Shown in pieces: positions 53,743 to 62,524 of a stretch of 64,000 nucleotides of DNA. How positions within the stretch are numbered: position 1 is the first letter of the stretch; each line of letters begins with the position of its first letter. The translations under genes and the position numbers were made by a program. The stretch is from Fidelibacterota bacterium (GTDB lineage Bacteria > Fidelibacterota > UBA8477 > JABMPR01). The stretch spans positions 34,905 to 98,904 of the forward strand of contig JAERTH010000060.1 in assembly GCA_016844955.1 (NCBI GenBank), given 5' to 3'. The notes under the pieces were generated by a model that worked only from the letters and a program-made list of their open reading frames with translations, made no database searches and was not told the origin of the DNA.

Positions 53743-55470
53743 CTATTCCCGCGTGAGAATCTGTTCCACATCAGCAAAGAGTGTATCAAAACCCTTGGTA
53801 ATGGATTCCGTATGATGCAGAGCAGTTGCCAGGGCATCCATGATATACTTTTTGGCAATGAGCATCTTGCGTGAATCCTCGGCTGCTTCCTCCAGGATGA
53901 TGTAACCCACATAAATGGATCCATACATTTCAACCAATTCAGCCGAATGTAGCTCTTGATAGGCCTTGTCTTCTTTTTCAAGGACATAGGCTTTACACTT
54001 GTCCAGAAGACTGCGAACCTTTTTAAGCTTATTGGCCAGCTGACGGGCCTCATGGCGATATTCAGTGGCTTCAAAAGTATCGAACTGACTGTCTGCCACG
54101 CCTTTGATCACGCCGCCAATGGCTGCGATAACCTGCAGCTGTGAGGTACCTTCATAAATATTGGTAATGCGGACGTCCCTGAAATGACGTTCCACGTTGA
54201 ATTCCTGCATATACCCGGTGCCACCATGAATCTGGATGGCATCATAGCAAATGCGATTGGCTTTTTCTGAAATCACAAATTTTGAGAGAGGAGTGAGGAA
54301 ATCGGCCATGGCTTTCCAATGCTTGATCTGACCCCTGATATCGGTGATGGACTCTCCAGCTGCTTTCAACCGTGCCATCTCCATTTCGCTGACTTTATGC
54401 ATATCAACGGCACGTGCAGTGGCATAAATCAGAGTACGGGAAGATTCCAGATCAACCTTCATTTTGATGAGCATATCAGCAACAGCGGGAAAATTCAAAA
54501 TAGGTTTACCAAATTGTTCCCGCTCCTGGGCATAGCGTCGGGCTTCAACATAGGCAGCCTGGGCAATTCCCAGGGCTTGAGCAGCTACACCGAGCCTGGC
54601 TCCATTCATCAAGGACATAACGTAAGAAATCAATCCCCGCTTGCGAGAGCCGATAAGTTTAGCGGGTGTATCATGAAACTGCATCTCACAGGTAGGTGAT
54701 CCCTTGATGCCTAATTTGTGTTCGATACGTCTGATCTGAACCGTATCATTGCCATAGCAAACAAAGAGAGATAGTCCGCGACCATCTTTGGTGCCATCCT
54801 CGGATCGGGCCAGCACCAGATTCACATCAGCATTGCCATTGGTGATAAATCTTTTAACACCGCTGAGGAACCAGTTCCCATATTCATCCTGATAGGCTCG
54901 GGTTTTAACGGCCTGGAGATCCGATCCAGCATCTGGTTCTGTCAATACCATGGCACCCGTCACTTTCCCGCTACTGAATTGTGGCAGAAACTCATCCTTG
55001 ATTTCATCGGAGCCAAAATTTTCTATGGTCTCAGAGATATCTTGAAGACCAAAGAGGTTCATCAATGATGCATCTCCACGGGAAACCATTTCAATAGCAA
55101 AGATGTACAAAGAGATTGGCAGGTTCAACCCACCGTACTTGCGTTCTAGAATAAAGCCCATGAGACCAGCCTGATTCAATCGAACCATGGCTTCCTGTAG
55201 CCCCTTGGCATAGGTGACTTCACCGTCCTCAAAAGTGGAACCCAATTCATCTACCTCGCGGGCGCGCTCAGCTACAAAATTGCCAGCAATATCCCCCACG
55301 ACCTCAAGAATGCGTTTAAAATTGTCTTTCGCATCCTCATAATCACGAGGTGCATACGCAAACTCCTTGGCTTCATTATAATCATCTTCCCGAATGCGGA
55401 TGATTTCTTCAAGATCAATACGATTGAATTGAAACTGAATATCCTGATTCTCTGTGAAAAAATTTGACAT
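53743..55470 (-). CDS. Acyl-CoA dehydrogenase with C-terminal extension
   Basis: A 575-residue FAD enzyme of beta-oxidation. It has AMVLTEPDAGSDLQAVKTRA, FLSGVKRFITNGNADVNLVLA, YAQEREQFGKPILNFPAVADM, YDAIQIHGGTGYMQEFNVERHFRD and IYEGTSQLQVIA with the catalytic glutamate. The last about 130 residues form the helical C-terminal domain of the long (about 570-600 residue) acyl-CoA dehydrogenase group. It lies 12 bases downstream of etfA in an etfB-etfA-acd run, so ETF is its likely electron acceptor. Substrate chain length is unknown. Confidence 0.93.
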   Translation of the reverse strand: MSNFFTENQDIQFQFNRIDLEEIIRIREDDYNEAKEFAYAPRDYEDAKDNFKRILEVVGDIAGNFVAERAREVDELGSTFEDGEVTYAKGLQEAMVRLNQAGLMGFILERKYGGLNLPISLYIFAIEMVSRGDASLMNLFGLQDISETIENFGSDEIKDEFLPQFSSGKVTGAMVLTEPDAGSDLQAVKTRAYQDEYGNWFLSGVKRFITNGNADVNLVLARSEDGTKDGRGLSLFVCYGNDTVQIRRIEHKLGIKGSPTCEMQFHDTPAKLIGSRKRGLISYVMSLMNGARLGVAAQALGIAQAAYVEARRYAQEREQFGKPILNFPAVADMLIKMKVDLESSRTLIYATARAVDMHKVSEMEMARLKAAGESITDIRGQIKHWKAMADFLTPLSKFVISEKANRICYDAIQIHGGTGYMQEFNVERHFRDVRITNIYEGTSQLQVIAAIGGVIKGVADSQFDTFEATEYRHEARQLANKLKKVRSLLDKCKAYVLEKEDKAYQELHSAELVEMYGSIYVGYIILEEAAEDSRKMLIAKKYIMDALATALHHTESITKGFDTLFADVEQILTRE

Positions 55471-55482
55471 ATTAAATCCTTG

Positions 55483-56505
55483 TTAGTGCAACTGGCTTTT
55501 GTAGGCCGCAATAAGTTTGGGAAGCACTTCTTCGAGATTGCCCGTGATTCCATAATGAGCAACGCCGAAAATAGGTGCCTCAGGATCGTTATTAATGGCG
55601 ATGATCTTTTGAGATTCCTGCATCCCTGCGCGGTGTTGAATGGCTCCTGAAATGCCGATTGCGATGTAAAGCTTGGGGCGGACCGTTGTGCCGGTTTGTC
55701 CTACCTGTCGCTCAGAATCAATAAGACCTGCATCTACCACAGCGCGCGAACCTGCTACTTCAGCGCCCAGAACCTTTGCCAGATCCTTGATGAGTTGAAA
55801 CTTCTCAGGTGTATCTGCACCATAGCCACCGGCAACAATGATGGGGGCGCCCTTCAAGTTCACACCAGAGGGTTCCTGGTGTTTTTCAATAATTTTAACA
55901 GCTATTTCAACTGGGTCGAGAGCCACAGGAACAGGGATGACTTTGCCTTTACGCTTGGAATCAGGTTCACCCATTTCCATGACACCTTCACGAATGGTGG
56001 CCATCTGAATGGCTACATCGGGAGAAATGATGGTTGCAATGATGTTTCCACCAAATGCTGGGCGAATTTGCAGCAACAAGTCTTCATGTTCCACTTTGCG
56101 GATGGTCAGCGTCTCAATCTTCAGTTCCGTACAATCTGCAGTCAGACCGGACCGAGTATGTGAGGCTACTCTGGGGGCAATATCACGTCCAATATGCGTA
56201 GCCCCAAAGAGTACCACCCGGGGACGTTTCTCTTCCACCAGTTTTGTGATGAGATTGGCATAAGGCAGGCTGCGGAAATCTTTCAGTTCCTTATCATCAA
56301 GCAGGTAGACATTGTCAGCACCATGTGCGATGAGCGTGCTGGTCAGGGCTTCAACCTCGTGACCCAGCAGGACAGCACTTACTTCTGAATTCATTTTTTT
56401 AGCAAGGGTTCTGGCTTTGTGCAATAGCTCCAGACCAACATCAGCAAGTTCACCATCAGATTGTTCGGCGAATACCCATACCATATCTTTATTTGTTGCG
56501 CTCAT
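55483..56505 (-). CDS. etfA: Electron transfer flavoprotein, alpha subunit
   Basis: A 340-residue ETF alpha subunit that passes electrons from acyl-CoA dehydrogenases to the quinone pool. The C-terminal FAD domain has VVAGGYGADTPEKFQ, EVAGSRAVVDAGLIDSERQVGQTGTTVRPKLYIAIGISGAIQHRAGMQ (family signature spread over positions about 250-295) and IFGVAHYGITGNLEEVLPKL. The N-terminal domain is of the adenine-nucleotide alpha-hydrolase type. It lies 12 bases before the acyl-CoA dehydrogenase gene and 150 bases after etfB. Confidence 0.95.
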   Translation of the reverse strand: MSATNKDMVWVFAEQSDGELADVGLELLHKARTLAKKMNSEVSAVLLGHEVEALTSTLIAHGADNVYLLDDKELKDFRSLPYANLITKLVEEKRPRVVLFGATHIGRDIAPRVASHTRSGLTADCTELKIETLTIRKVEHEDLLLQIRPAFGGNIIATIISPDVAIQMATIREGVMEMGEPDSKRKGKVIPVPVALDPVEIAVKIIEKHQEPSGVNLKGAPIIVAGGYGADTPEKFQLIKDLAKVLGAEVAGSRAVVDAGLIDSERQVGQTGTTVRPKLYIAIGISGAIQHRAGMQESQKIIAINNDPEAPIFGVAHYGITGNLEEVLPKLIAAYKSQLH

Positions 56506-56578
56506 GATTTACCTTTTTGCTCGTTCATGTTTCCCGAGTGAAAGTTCATAATTTTCTTCAATACTTTTATTTTTTACA

Positions 56579-56649
56579 ACGAAACTAACGAAATTCACGA
56601 ATGCTAAATTTTATCATTTCTTGGTATTCGTTTCATTCGTTGTGAATTC
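56579..56649. repeat. Imperfect inverted repeat in the etfB-etfA gap
   Basis: ACGAAACTAACGAAATTCACG on the left faces GTATTCGTTTCATTCGTTG on the right, partly complementary. It might form a stem-loop in the etfB-etfA transcript or be a remnant of a dispersed repeat. Confidence 0.4.
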
Positions 56650-56655
56650 TTTCTG

Positions 56656-57555
56656 TTATCCAAAGATGTGATCTTGCATTAATTCGGTAATCATATCGTT
56701 TAGACCTTCAGGCGTAGCCGGTACTTTTTTGAACTCAGACCCGCTGAGAACCACGTTTTCTACCTTGTGGACTTTGGTTGGCGACCCGGCTAACCCGCAC
56801 ATGGCAACATCGGCATCGATATCTTCAATATTCCAGGTTTCAATGAGTAGATCTTCCGCTTTGACCTTTTCCATGAGCTCATCCATCCAGACCAGATCAT
56901 GGCTGTCATCTACAGTGGCTTCGATCTCAAATTTTGATTGGGCACGTTTATAAACGCACAGGCGTTTCACATCAAAGGGTCGCGGCTCGGCTGCATCCTT
57001 GGTTACTGTCAAAAGTACTGGAAGCGGTGCTTCGAGAATTTCATAGCCATTTTTGATGGCTCGTTTCGCACGAATCGTCCGTTTGGATAAATCCAGATTT
57101 TGGACCTCCAGAGTATAGGCAATCTGGGGGATATTTAGCTTTTCAGCAGTCTGAGGTCCAACCTGGGCTGTATCACCATCGATGGCCTGACGACCGCCAA
57201 AGATGAGGTCATATTCTCCAATATGCTCTATGGCCTTTGATAGTGCATAGGATGTGGCCAGGGTATCGGCAGCTGCAAATCTTCTATCGCTAACCAGGAT
57301 AGCTCGATCAGCTCCCATGTATAGACATTCGCGTAGCATATTGGCTGCGTTGGGAGGTCCCATTGTTAAGGCGGTTACCGTCCCACCATGTAGATCTTTC
57401 AGCCTGAGAGCGAGCTCCAAGGCTTCCTGATCTTCAGGATTAAAAATCGCTGGCAAACGTGCTCTGTTAACGGTTCCATCCGGGCGCATCACATCACCAG
57501 AAATATTTGATGTATCTGGAACTTGCTTGACTAGAACTATGGTATGAAGTGACAT
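56656..57555 (-). CDS. etfB: Electron transfer flavoprotein, beta subunit
   Basis: A 299-residue ETF beta subunit. It begins MSLHTIVLVKQVPDTSNISG and has NPEDQEALELALRL, VTALTMGPPNAANMLRECLYMG, YDLIFGGRQAIDGDTAQVGP and the AMP-binding signature around RTIRAKRAIKNGYEILEAPLP. It is somewhat longer than the usual 250 residues because of the C-terminal extension. It heads the etfB-etfA-acd run. Confidence 0.94.
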   Translation of the reverse strand: MSLHTIVLVKQVPDTSNISGDVMRPDGTVNRARLPAIFNPEDQEALELALRLKDLHGGTVTALTMGPPNAANMLRECLYMGADRAILVSDRRFAAADTLATSYALSKAIEHIGEYDLIFGGRQAIDGDTAQVGPQTAEKLNIPQIAYTLEVQNLDLSKRTIRAKRAIKNGYEILEAPLPVLLTVTKDAAEPRPFDVKRLCVYKRAQSKFEIEATVDDSHDLVWMDELMEKVKAEDLLIETWNIEDIDADVAMCGLAGSPTKVHKVENVVLSGSEFKKVPATPEGLNDMITELMQDHIFG

Positions 57556-57627
57556 TTGAATCTCTCTTGATATAATTTTTGAATGGCAATATAGCCGGAT
57601 ACCTTACTTATGTAAATGCTTACTTTG

Positions 57628-59001
57628 TCAAGAATTACTCCTGGAAAATAAACGCCAGTTTTTAGGGTTAAGAATGGTCTTCCACCACAGGATATTGATA
57701 ACCATCCTTTCTCTTGAAACCTGGAAGCTAATCCAGACGCCCACCACTGCCATAATACCGTTGGGGGCCCACATGGCCAGCACCGGATCCATTTTGCGCC
57801 GATCCGCAAGTTCTTCACCAGCGATGAGTGCCGCCCAGTAAATAAAGAACATCCCAATGGCCACACCTATGGTTCCGCTGGATTTGCGTGTCATGATCCC
57901 CAAGGGGACACCCACCAGCACAAACACAATACAGGTTACTGCCATGGCATACTTCTTGTGAATCTCCACAAGATATTTATTCACCTGTTTAAGATAACTG
58001 TTTAGCAGTCGCTCCTGACTGTTCAGCTTATCGATGGTGCGGTTCCAGACCTTAGTTTTGGCATTGGCTGGCCCATCTCTGGGTGCCGGCATGCGCTTAA
58101 CTGTATCCATGAGAGCCAGAACATCAGATGTTGAATCCCCATCGAACAAGGGACTGTTAATTCGGATACTTTGCATACGATCAATGGTTCTATTAAAACG
58201 CTCCCAATTCTCATCGATGCGTCCATACATCATTTCGGGAGTCATTTCCCGGTCTCCGCGCACTGCTGATTCACGTCGCTTAAGTTCCAGGTTATTCACC
58301 TTAACAGTGATGCGTGTGGAGTCAAAGTATTCTCGCTGATAATCATCCAGTTTTTCCAGATCCAGCAAATGTTTTTCACCATTATAGAGTGTGAAAATGA
58401 TCTGGCCGCCCAGCGTTTGGGTTTTGCCAGATTCAGCAAAGATTGAGACCTGCTCACGGAGATCACTTTTGGAAAAAATAATAACCCCTTTCAAGCCTGT
58501 CTCAGTGACCTCATTGACACGAATGTTATAATCTGGGAGATCATCAATGAAGTAACCCGGGACGATATCCATATCCGGGCGTTTACGATAAATATCTGAA
58601 CCCAGCAAGCGTGCACGATGATTCACATCCGGCAGAATTGACGTATTGAAATAAAGGGTAAAACTGCCAACCAGAATGGCAAACGCCAGAGCGGGAGCCA
58701 TGATACGTGGTAAGGATATGCCACCAGATCGCATGGCAGTGACTTCGTGATCCGTGGCCAGACGGCCGTAAGCCAGCAGGACTGCCACCAGAACTGAAAG
58801 CGGAAGGGCCAATGCAAGAATCCAGGCCAGGTTAAGGGTGATGTATTCCAGGATCACCAGAAAAGACAAACCCTTGCCTAAAATCCGGTCCATGGCGCGG
58901 ATAACAAAATTCACCAAAAAAATCATGGTGAGTACCAACAACGAGTACATAAAGGGGGTGAGCAACTCCCTGAAAATGTATTTATCTATGGTTTTTATCA
59001 T
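57628..59001 (-). CDS. LptF/LptG-family permease (YjgP/YjgQ)
   Basis: A 457-residue inner-membrane permease of the lipopolysaccharide transport ABC complex. It has an N-terminal membrane segment starting MIKTIDKYIFRELLTPF, then YGRLATDHEVTAMRSGGISLPRIM, a periplasmic jellyroll-like domain (about residues 130-330), and three C-terminal segments (AVTCIVFVLVGVPLGIMTRKSS, ELADRRKMDPVLAMWAPNGIM). Which of LptF or LptG cannot be told; the second partner is not in the window. Confidence 0.92.
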   Translation of the reverse strand: MIKTIDKYIFRELLTPFMYSLLVLTMIFLVNFVIRAMDRILGKGLSFLVILEYITLNLAWILALALPLSVLVAVLLAYGRLATDHEVTAMRSGGISLPRIMAPALAFAILVGSFTLYFNTSILPDVNHRARLLGSDIYRKRPDMDIVPGYFIDDLPDYNIRVNEVTETGLKGVIIFSKSDLREQVSIFAESGKTQTLGGQIIFTLYNGEKHLLDLEKLDDYQREYFDSTRITVKVNNLELKRRESAVRGDREMTPEMMYGRIDENWERFNRTIDRMQSIRINSPLFDGDSTSDVLALMDTVKRMPAPRDGPANAKTKVWNRTIDKLNSQERLLNSYLKQVNKYLVEIHKKYAMAVTCIVFVLVGVPLGIMTRKSSGTIGVAIGMFFIYWAALIAGEELADRRKMDPVLAMWAPNGIMAVVGVWISFQVSRERMVINILWWKTILNPKNWRLFSRSNS

Positions 59002-59056
59002 CGTTCAATAATAGGCCGTATTGAGGGCGAGTCTAGTAGAAAGATTTGGGATAGGA

Positions 59057-59083
59057 CTTGAAACTTGAAACTTGAAACTTGGT
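59057..59083. repeat. Short direct repeat of GAAACTTG
   Basis: Three tandem copies of an 8-base unit (ACTTGAAA phase) in the 113-bp gap between the SDR and LptF/G genes. No function seen. Confidence 0.6.
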
Positions 59084-59114
59084 TCATGCTTACAGGTTCA
59101 ATTGCGACTGGTTG

Positions 59115-59930
59115 TTAGCCAATTGTATTTTCTTCAGATTTACCCGGTCTTCCTGTTACGGCGTGTTTTCCCCAGATAATGGTACCCAGCCAATCGAAAA
59201 TAAAATCTGGTAAATTCTTCATGATGTGGACCATTACTGCCATCTGCCAGGGAAAGGCAAAGCGTTTGCGGCCTCGTTCAAGAGCTCTACGAATTTTGAA
59301 ACTGGCCACATCCACATCCATTAGAAATGGCATTGGAACCTTATTCTGATCTGTGAGGGGGGTTCGAACAAAACCGGGACGAATATCTGTGACCAACACA
59401 CCAAATGATTGAACTGAAAACCGCAGCGATTCCAGGTAAGAAATCAAAGCTCTTTTGGTTGCACTATAAGCGGCAGTTGACGGGAGTCCCCTGAAACCCG
59501 CAATGCTTGACACGCCCACCAGATGACCTTTGCGGGCGATGACCATATATTTTGCAAAATACTCCAGGGTTTGGGTGGCGGCTCTGAAGTTCAGGTCAAT
59601 GACTTGATTCAAAACGGAAATATTGTTATCACCGGGGTATTGCATTTTACCACCCCAGCCAGCATTGGCAATGACCAGATCGAAACCACCGGATTCCTCC
59701 TGGGCTTGTTTTAGCGCGGTTAGAAAATCTTTTTCAATGGTTGCATCGCAGACCAGAATCCTGGCCGTCCCTCCAGAAGCCTTGATCTCTTTTTCAAGCG
59801 ATTCCAATTTTTCCTGTGAACGTGCCAAGAGCCATAGAGCGGCACCCTGGCCACCATAATCCAACGCCAATTGCCGGCCAATACCCGTACTGGCTCCGGT
59901 GATGAATATTTTTTTATATTTACTGGTCAA
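59115..59930 (-). CDS. Short-chain dehydrogenase/reductase
   Basis: A 271-residue classical SDR: TGASTGIGRQLALDYG (cofactor glycines), VIANAGWGG, and S...YSATKRALISYLESL (the catalytic serine, tyrosine and lysine). It resembles DltE/YqjQ-type SDRs; the substrate is unknown. The TTG at 59930 is preferred: GAGGGG lies seven bases upstream; another TTG at 59945 overlaps the upstream stop region. It follows the aldo-keto reductase gene in a two-gene run. Confidence 0.87.
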   Translation of the reverse strand: MTSKYKKIFITGASTGIGRQLALDYGGQGAALWLLARSQEKLESLEKEIKASGGTARILVCDATIEKDFLTALKQAQEESGGFDLVIANAGWGGKMQYPGDNNISVLNQVIDLNFRAATQTLEYFAKYMVIARKGHLVGVSSIAGFRGLPSTAAYSATKRALISYLESLRFSVQSFGVLVTDIRPGFVRTPLTDQNKVPMPFLMDVDVASFKIRRALERGRKRFAFPWQMAVMVHIMKNLPDFIFDWLGTIIWGKHAVTGRPGKSEENTIG

Positions 59931-59946
59931 ACCAATTCCCCTCAAC

Positions 59947-60885
59947 TTAGAGTGTGACTACTTCCATGTCGGATGCCGCACAATTCTCCTGAACTTGTTG
60001 CGGTGTCTTACCTCCCGGAATAGACACATGGCAAGCAGGGTGAGATACGCCAAAACGCAAAGCCACCTGGGCTGGACTCCATTCAGAATAGCGATTGTAC
60101 ATTTCTTCCATGGATTCCATTTTACTCAGATAGCTGTCCAGTTTTTCAGTATCCAGATTAAACCGGCGATGATCATCACCTTCAAAAATACTAGATCGAT
60201 TGAACTTGCCGCTGAGCAACCCAAACAACATGGGGATTCTGACAATCACACCAACCCCATACTTGATAGCCTCGGGAAATAGCAGTTTCTCTGCCTTTCG
60301 TTCCAGCAGATTGTACCGCACCTGGATACAGTCCAGCAACTCGTGATGTCTTTCCAAGAGATGTGCCTGTTCAGACTCTTTGAAGGACTGAATAGACAGT
60401 CCCGCGTGTTGAATCTTGCCCTGTTCTTTCAGGATACTGAGTGCTTCCCAGGGTTCATCGCCTTCCAGCTTTTCAATATCCGGGCTGTGGAGCTGCAGGA
60501 TATCCAACGTCTCCAGGCCCAGTCTTTTCAAGCTTTTTTCAGCCGCTTCGATGAGATATTCTTTTTTGTAATTTTGCTGAATCGCACCATATCCATCATC
60601 GTTTTCTTTGCCCGCATAGTAAAAATCGTTACCAGCTTTTGTGGCGATGATAAGCTCCCCCTTGCCGCGCTCCTTGATTACCTCTGCGATAAGGTCTTCC
60701 GAATGACCAAAGCCATAGACATCTGCCGTATCAAAAAAGGTAACCCCTTCATCCAGGGCAGCGTGCAGAGCAGCTTTTGAAACTGCATCATCAGTCGGTC
60801 CCCAGTTCATGCCACCAATTGCCCAGGCTCCAAAGCCAATGGTTGATACTCGGGGTCCACGTTTACCAAGGTTTTTATATTGCAT
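59947..60885 (-). CDS. Aldo/keto reductase
   Basis: A 312-residue NADPH-dependent oxidoreductase with a TIM-barrel. It has FDTADVYGFGHSEDLIAEVI (catalytic Asp and Tyr), IATKAG (lysine), LQLHSPD (histidine) and the C-terminal IPGGKTPQQVQENCAA cofactor block. Length is usual. Together with the adjacent SDR it forms an oxidoreductase pair. It diverges from the nikR operon. Confidence 0.92.
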   Translation of the reverse strand: MQYKNLGKRGPRVSTIGFGAWAIGGMNWGPTDDAVSKAALHAALDEGVTFFDTADVYGFGHSEDLIAEVIKERGKGELIIATKAGNDFYYAGKENDDGYGAIQQNYKKEYLIEAAEKSLKRLGLETLDILQLHSPDIEKLEGDEPWEALSILKEQGKIQHAGLSIQSFKESEQAHLLERHHELLDCIQVRYNLLERKAEKLLFPEAIKYGVGVIVRIPMLFGLLSGKFNRSSIFEGDDHRRFNLDTEKLDSYLSKMESMEEMYNRYSEWSPAQVALRFGVSHPACHVSIPGGKTPQQVQENCAASDMEVVTL

Positions 60886-60967
60886 CTATTTCCTCATTCT
60901 AGTTTCCGGCGTGGAAAATGCATTAAGTACTCTGAGAAAACCAGTTTTGAATATCTATCCCGACCTT

Positions 60968-61000
60968 AACCTTGCGAAGGTTTGAAACCTTCGCAAGGTT
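60968..61000. repeat. 33-bp double palindrome
   Basis: AACCTTGCGAAGGTT, TGA, AACCTTCGCAAGGTT: two near-palindromes that are also reverse complements of each other, so one 15-16 bp hairpin or two small ones could form. It lies in the divergent gap between the aldo-keto reductase and nikR genes. Confidence 0.8.
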
Positions 61001-61011
61001 ACCACATACAG

Positions 61012-61038
61012 GTGGCACGATTTATGTAATCGTGTTAC
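61012..61038 (+). promoter_or_regulatory. Putative NikR operator
   Basis: CACGATT and AATCGTG face each other around a 5-base spacer (61016-61034), inside the wider pair GTGGCAC and GTGTTAC separated by 13 bases. It ends 13 bases before the nikR start. GTGTTAC is also a half-site reported for NikR in some bacteria, but the arrangement here is read by eye. Confidence 0.55.
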
Positions 61039-61051
61039 ATTGGGAGAAATC

Positions 61052-61465
61052 ATGAAAAAACTACAACGATTTGGCGTTTCAGTGGAAACCGAACTTCTGG
61101 ATAAGTTTGATGAATTTATACGTGAGCGGGACTATAAAAACCGGTCAGAAGCACTCCGAGACCTCATGCGGGAAGCACTGGTCAAGGAGCAATGGCAGGA
61201 AGATGAAATCATCGCTGGAGCCATTGCCTTCGTTTATGATCATCACCATGGTCAACTCGTAAACAAGTTGATGGAGCTTCAGCATGACTACTTCTCCATC
61301 ATCATTTCCTCCCAACATGTACACCTGGATCATGATAACTGCATGGAAATAATTCTGGCCAAAGGTCCTGCCAGCCAGATTGGAAAACTTTATGACTCCA
61401 TTCACGCTATGAAAGGTGTAAAACATATCGATTTGTTAAGATCTACTACAGGGGAAAAGCTATGA
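61052..61465 (+). CDS. nikR: Nickel-responsive transcriptional regulator NikR
   Basis: A 137-residue ribbon-helix-helix repressor. The N-terminal RHH domain reads QRFGVSVETELLDKFDEFI and RSEALRDLMREAL. The nickel-site residues align one for one with E. coli NikR at an offset of two: H78, H89, H91 and C97 in QHDY, QHVHLDHDNC. The ATG at 61052 has a GGGAG site five bases upstream. It heads an operon of nickel transport genes and overlaps the next by ATGA, so it most likely represses its own operon when nickel is plentiful. Confidence 0.95.
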   Translation: MKKLQRFGVSVETELLDKFDEFIRERDYKNRSEALRDLMREALVKEQWQEDEIIAGAIAFVYDHHHGQLVNKLMELQHDYFSIIISSQHVHLDHDNCMEIILAKGPASQIGKLYDSIHAMKGVKHIDLLRSTTGEKL

Positions 61466-61911
61466 GGAAAATTCAAATTGTTTTAAGTGCTCTTTTGGGA
61501 CTCATTTCAATCAATGGTATCTACGCCCATGGTGTTGACCACCACATATGGGTCGGGGGTGTTGGTGTCGAAGCCCACCATGAGGTGCTGATTGAAGGTG
61601 AGGCAGAAATTCCACTATCAGAAGCCACAGTTCGTATCTACAAGCCAGGTCACATGGATCACCCTTTCCAGACAGGTCAGACTGACATCCATGGGATTTT
61701 CATGTTCAGGCCGGACACCTTGGGAATCTGGACAGTCAAGTTTTTAACCGAAACCGGTCATGGAAAAGTGGTAGAGATTCCCGTCAATGAGCTCAATGCT
61801 GTGGAGCTGAATCCCGATCATGAACGGAGCTCGTGGCGGAATGCCTTTACAGGTGTGGGACTCATCATCCTGGTATTTGGTCTCTGGATGGCCCTGAAAA
61901 AGAAAAAATAA
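61462..61911 (+). CDS. NikL-like accessory component of the nickel transporter
   Basis: A 149-residue protein with a signal peptide (ending GIYAHG), a His-rich N-terminal stretch (HGVDHHIWVGGVGVEAHHE), a beta-sandwich (ATVRIYKPG, TDIHGIFMFRPD), and a C-terminal membrane segment (about residues 126-144) with a KKKK tail. This layout fits the NikL/NikK-type extra components that stand in for NikN/CbiN in ECF nickel transporters. It overlaps nikR by ATGA and precedes nikM by one base. It could deliver nickel to NikM; the name is a tentative match. Confidence 0.68.
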   Translation: MRKIQIVLSALLGLISINGIYAHGVDHHIWVGGVGVEAHHEVLIEGEAEIPLSEATVRIYKPGHMDHPFQTGQTDIHGIFMFRPDTLGIWTVKFLTETGHGKVVEIPVNELNAVELNPDHERSSWRNAFTGVGLIILVFGLWMALKKKK

Positions 61912-61912
61912 C

Positions 61913-62524
61913 ATGCATATTCCAGACGGCTTCCTGACCCCCACTGTGACAATCACAACCGTCACTGTGGCAGGTGCTGTTCTGGCAAACAGCCTTAAAA
62001 CGGTAAATGCTTCAATTAAGCCGGATCAGATTCCACTGATGGGTCTCCTTGCCAGCTTTGTTTTTTTGATACAGCTGTTCAGCTTCCCAATCCCTGGCGG
62101 AACTTCTATTCACCTTACGGGAGCTTTGCTTATCAGTATAATATTGGGACCGCGGGCTGGATTTATAATACTCACTGTCTCCTTGCTGGCCCTGGCCCTG
62201 CTATTCCAGCATGGTGGCGTTTTCAGCCTGGGTGCCAATGTCATCAACATGGCAGCGGTAGGTTGTTTTGTCGGTTATGCTCTCTATAACTTAATTCCCG
62301 GTCGACGGGGAGCCATAATTCTGGCCAGCATGATATCAGGGATCGTTTCAGCTGCACTATGTGCCTCCGAGTTAGCATTGTCAGGTATGCTGGAACTGTC
62401 CGCCGGAATCAAAACCATGAGTTTCATATATGGCATCACCGGTTTAATTGAAGGTGTGATCACCTTACTCATTCTTGAATTTCTACTCAAGGTAAAACCT
62501 GAGATTCTGGGTTCAGAGACATGA
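61913..62524 (+). CDS. nikM: Nickel ECF transporter substrate-binding membrane component (NikM/CbiM)
   Basis: A 203-residue CbiM/NikM family protein starting MHIPDGFL, where the N-terminal Met and His2 bind the metal, so this start must be right. Six hydrophobic segments follow; GTSIHLTGALL carries a further conserved histidine. CbiM (cobalt) and NikM (nickel) cannot be told apart by sequence alone; the nikR upstream points to nickel. It overlaps the T-component gene by four bases. Confidence 0.9.
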   Translation: MHIPDGFLTPTVTITTVTVAGAVLANSLKTVNASIKPDQIPLMGLLASFVFLIQLFSFPIPGGTSIHLTGALLISIILGPRAGFIILTVSLLALALLFQHGGVFSLGANVINMAAVGCFVGYALYNLIPGRRGAIILASMISGIVSAALCASELALSGMLELSAGIKTMSFIYGITGLIEGVITLLILEFLLKVKPEILGSET

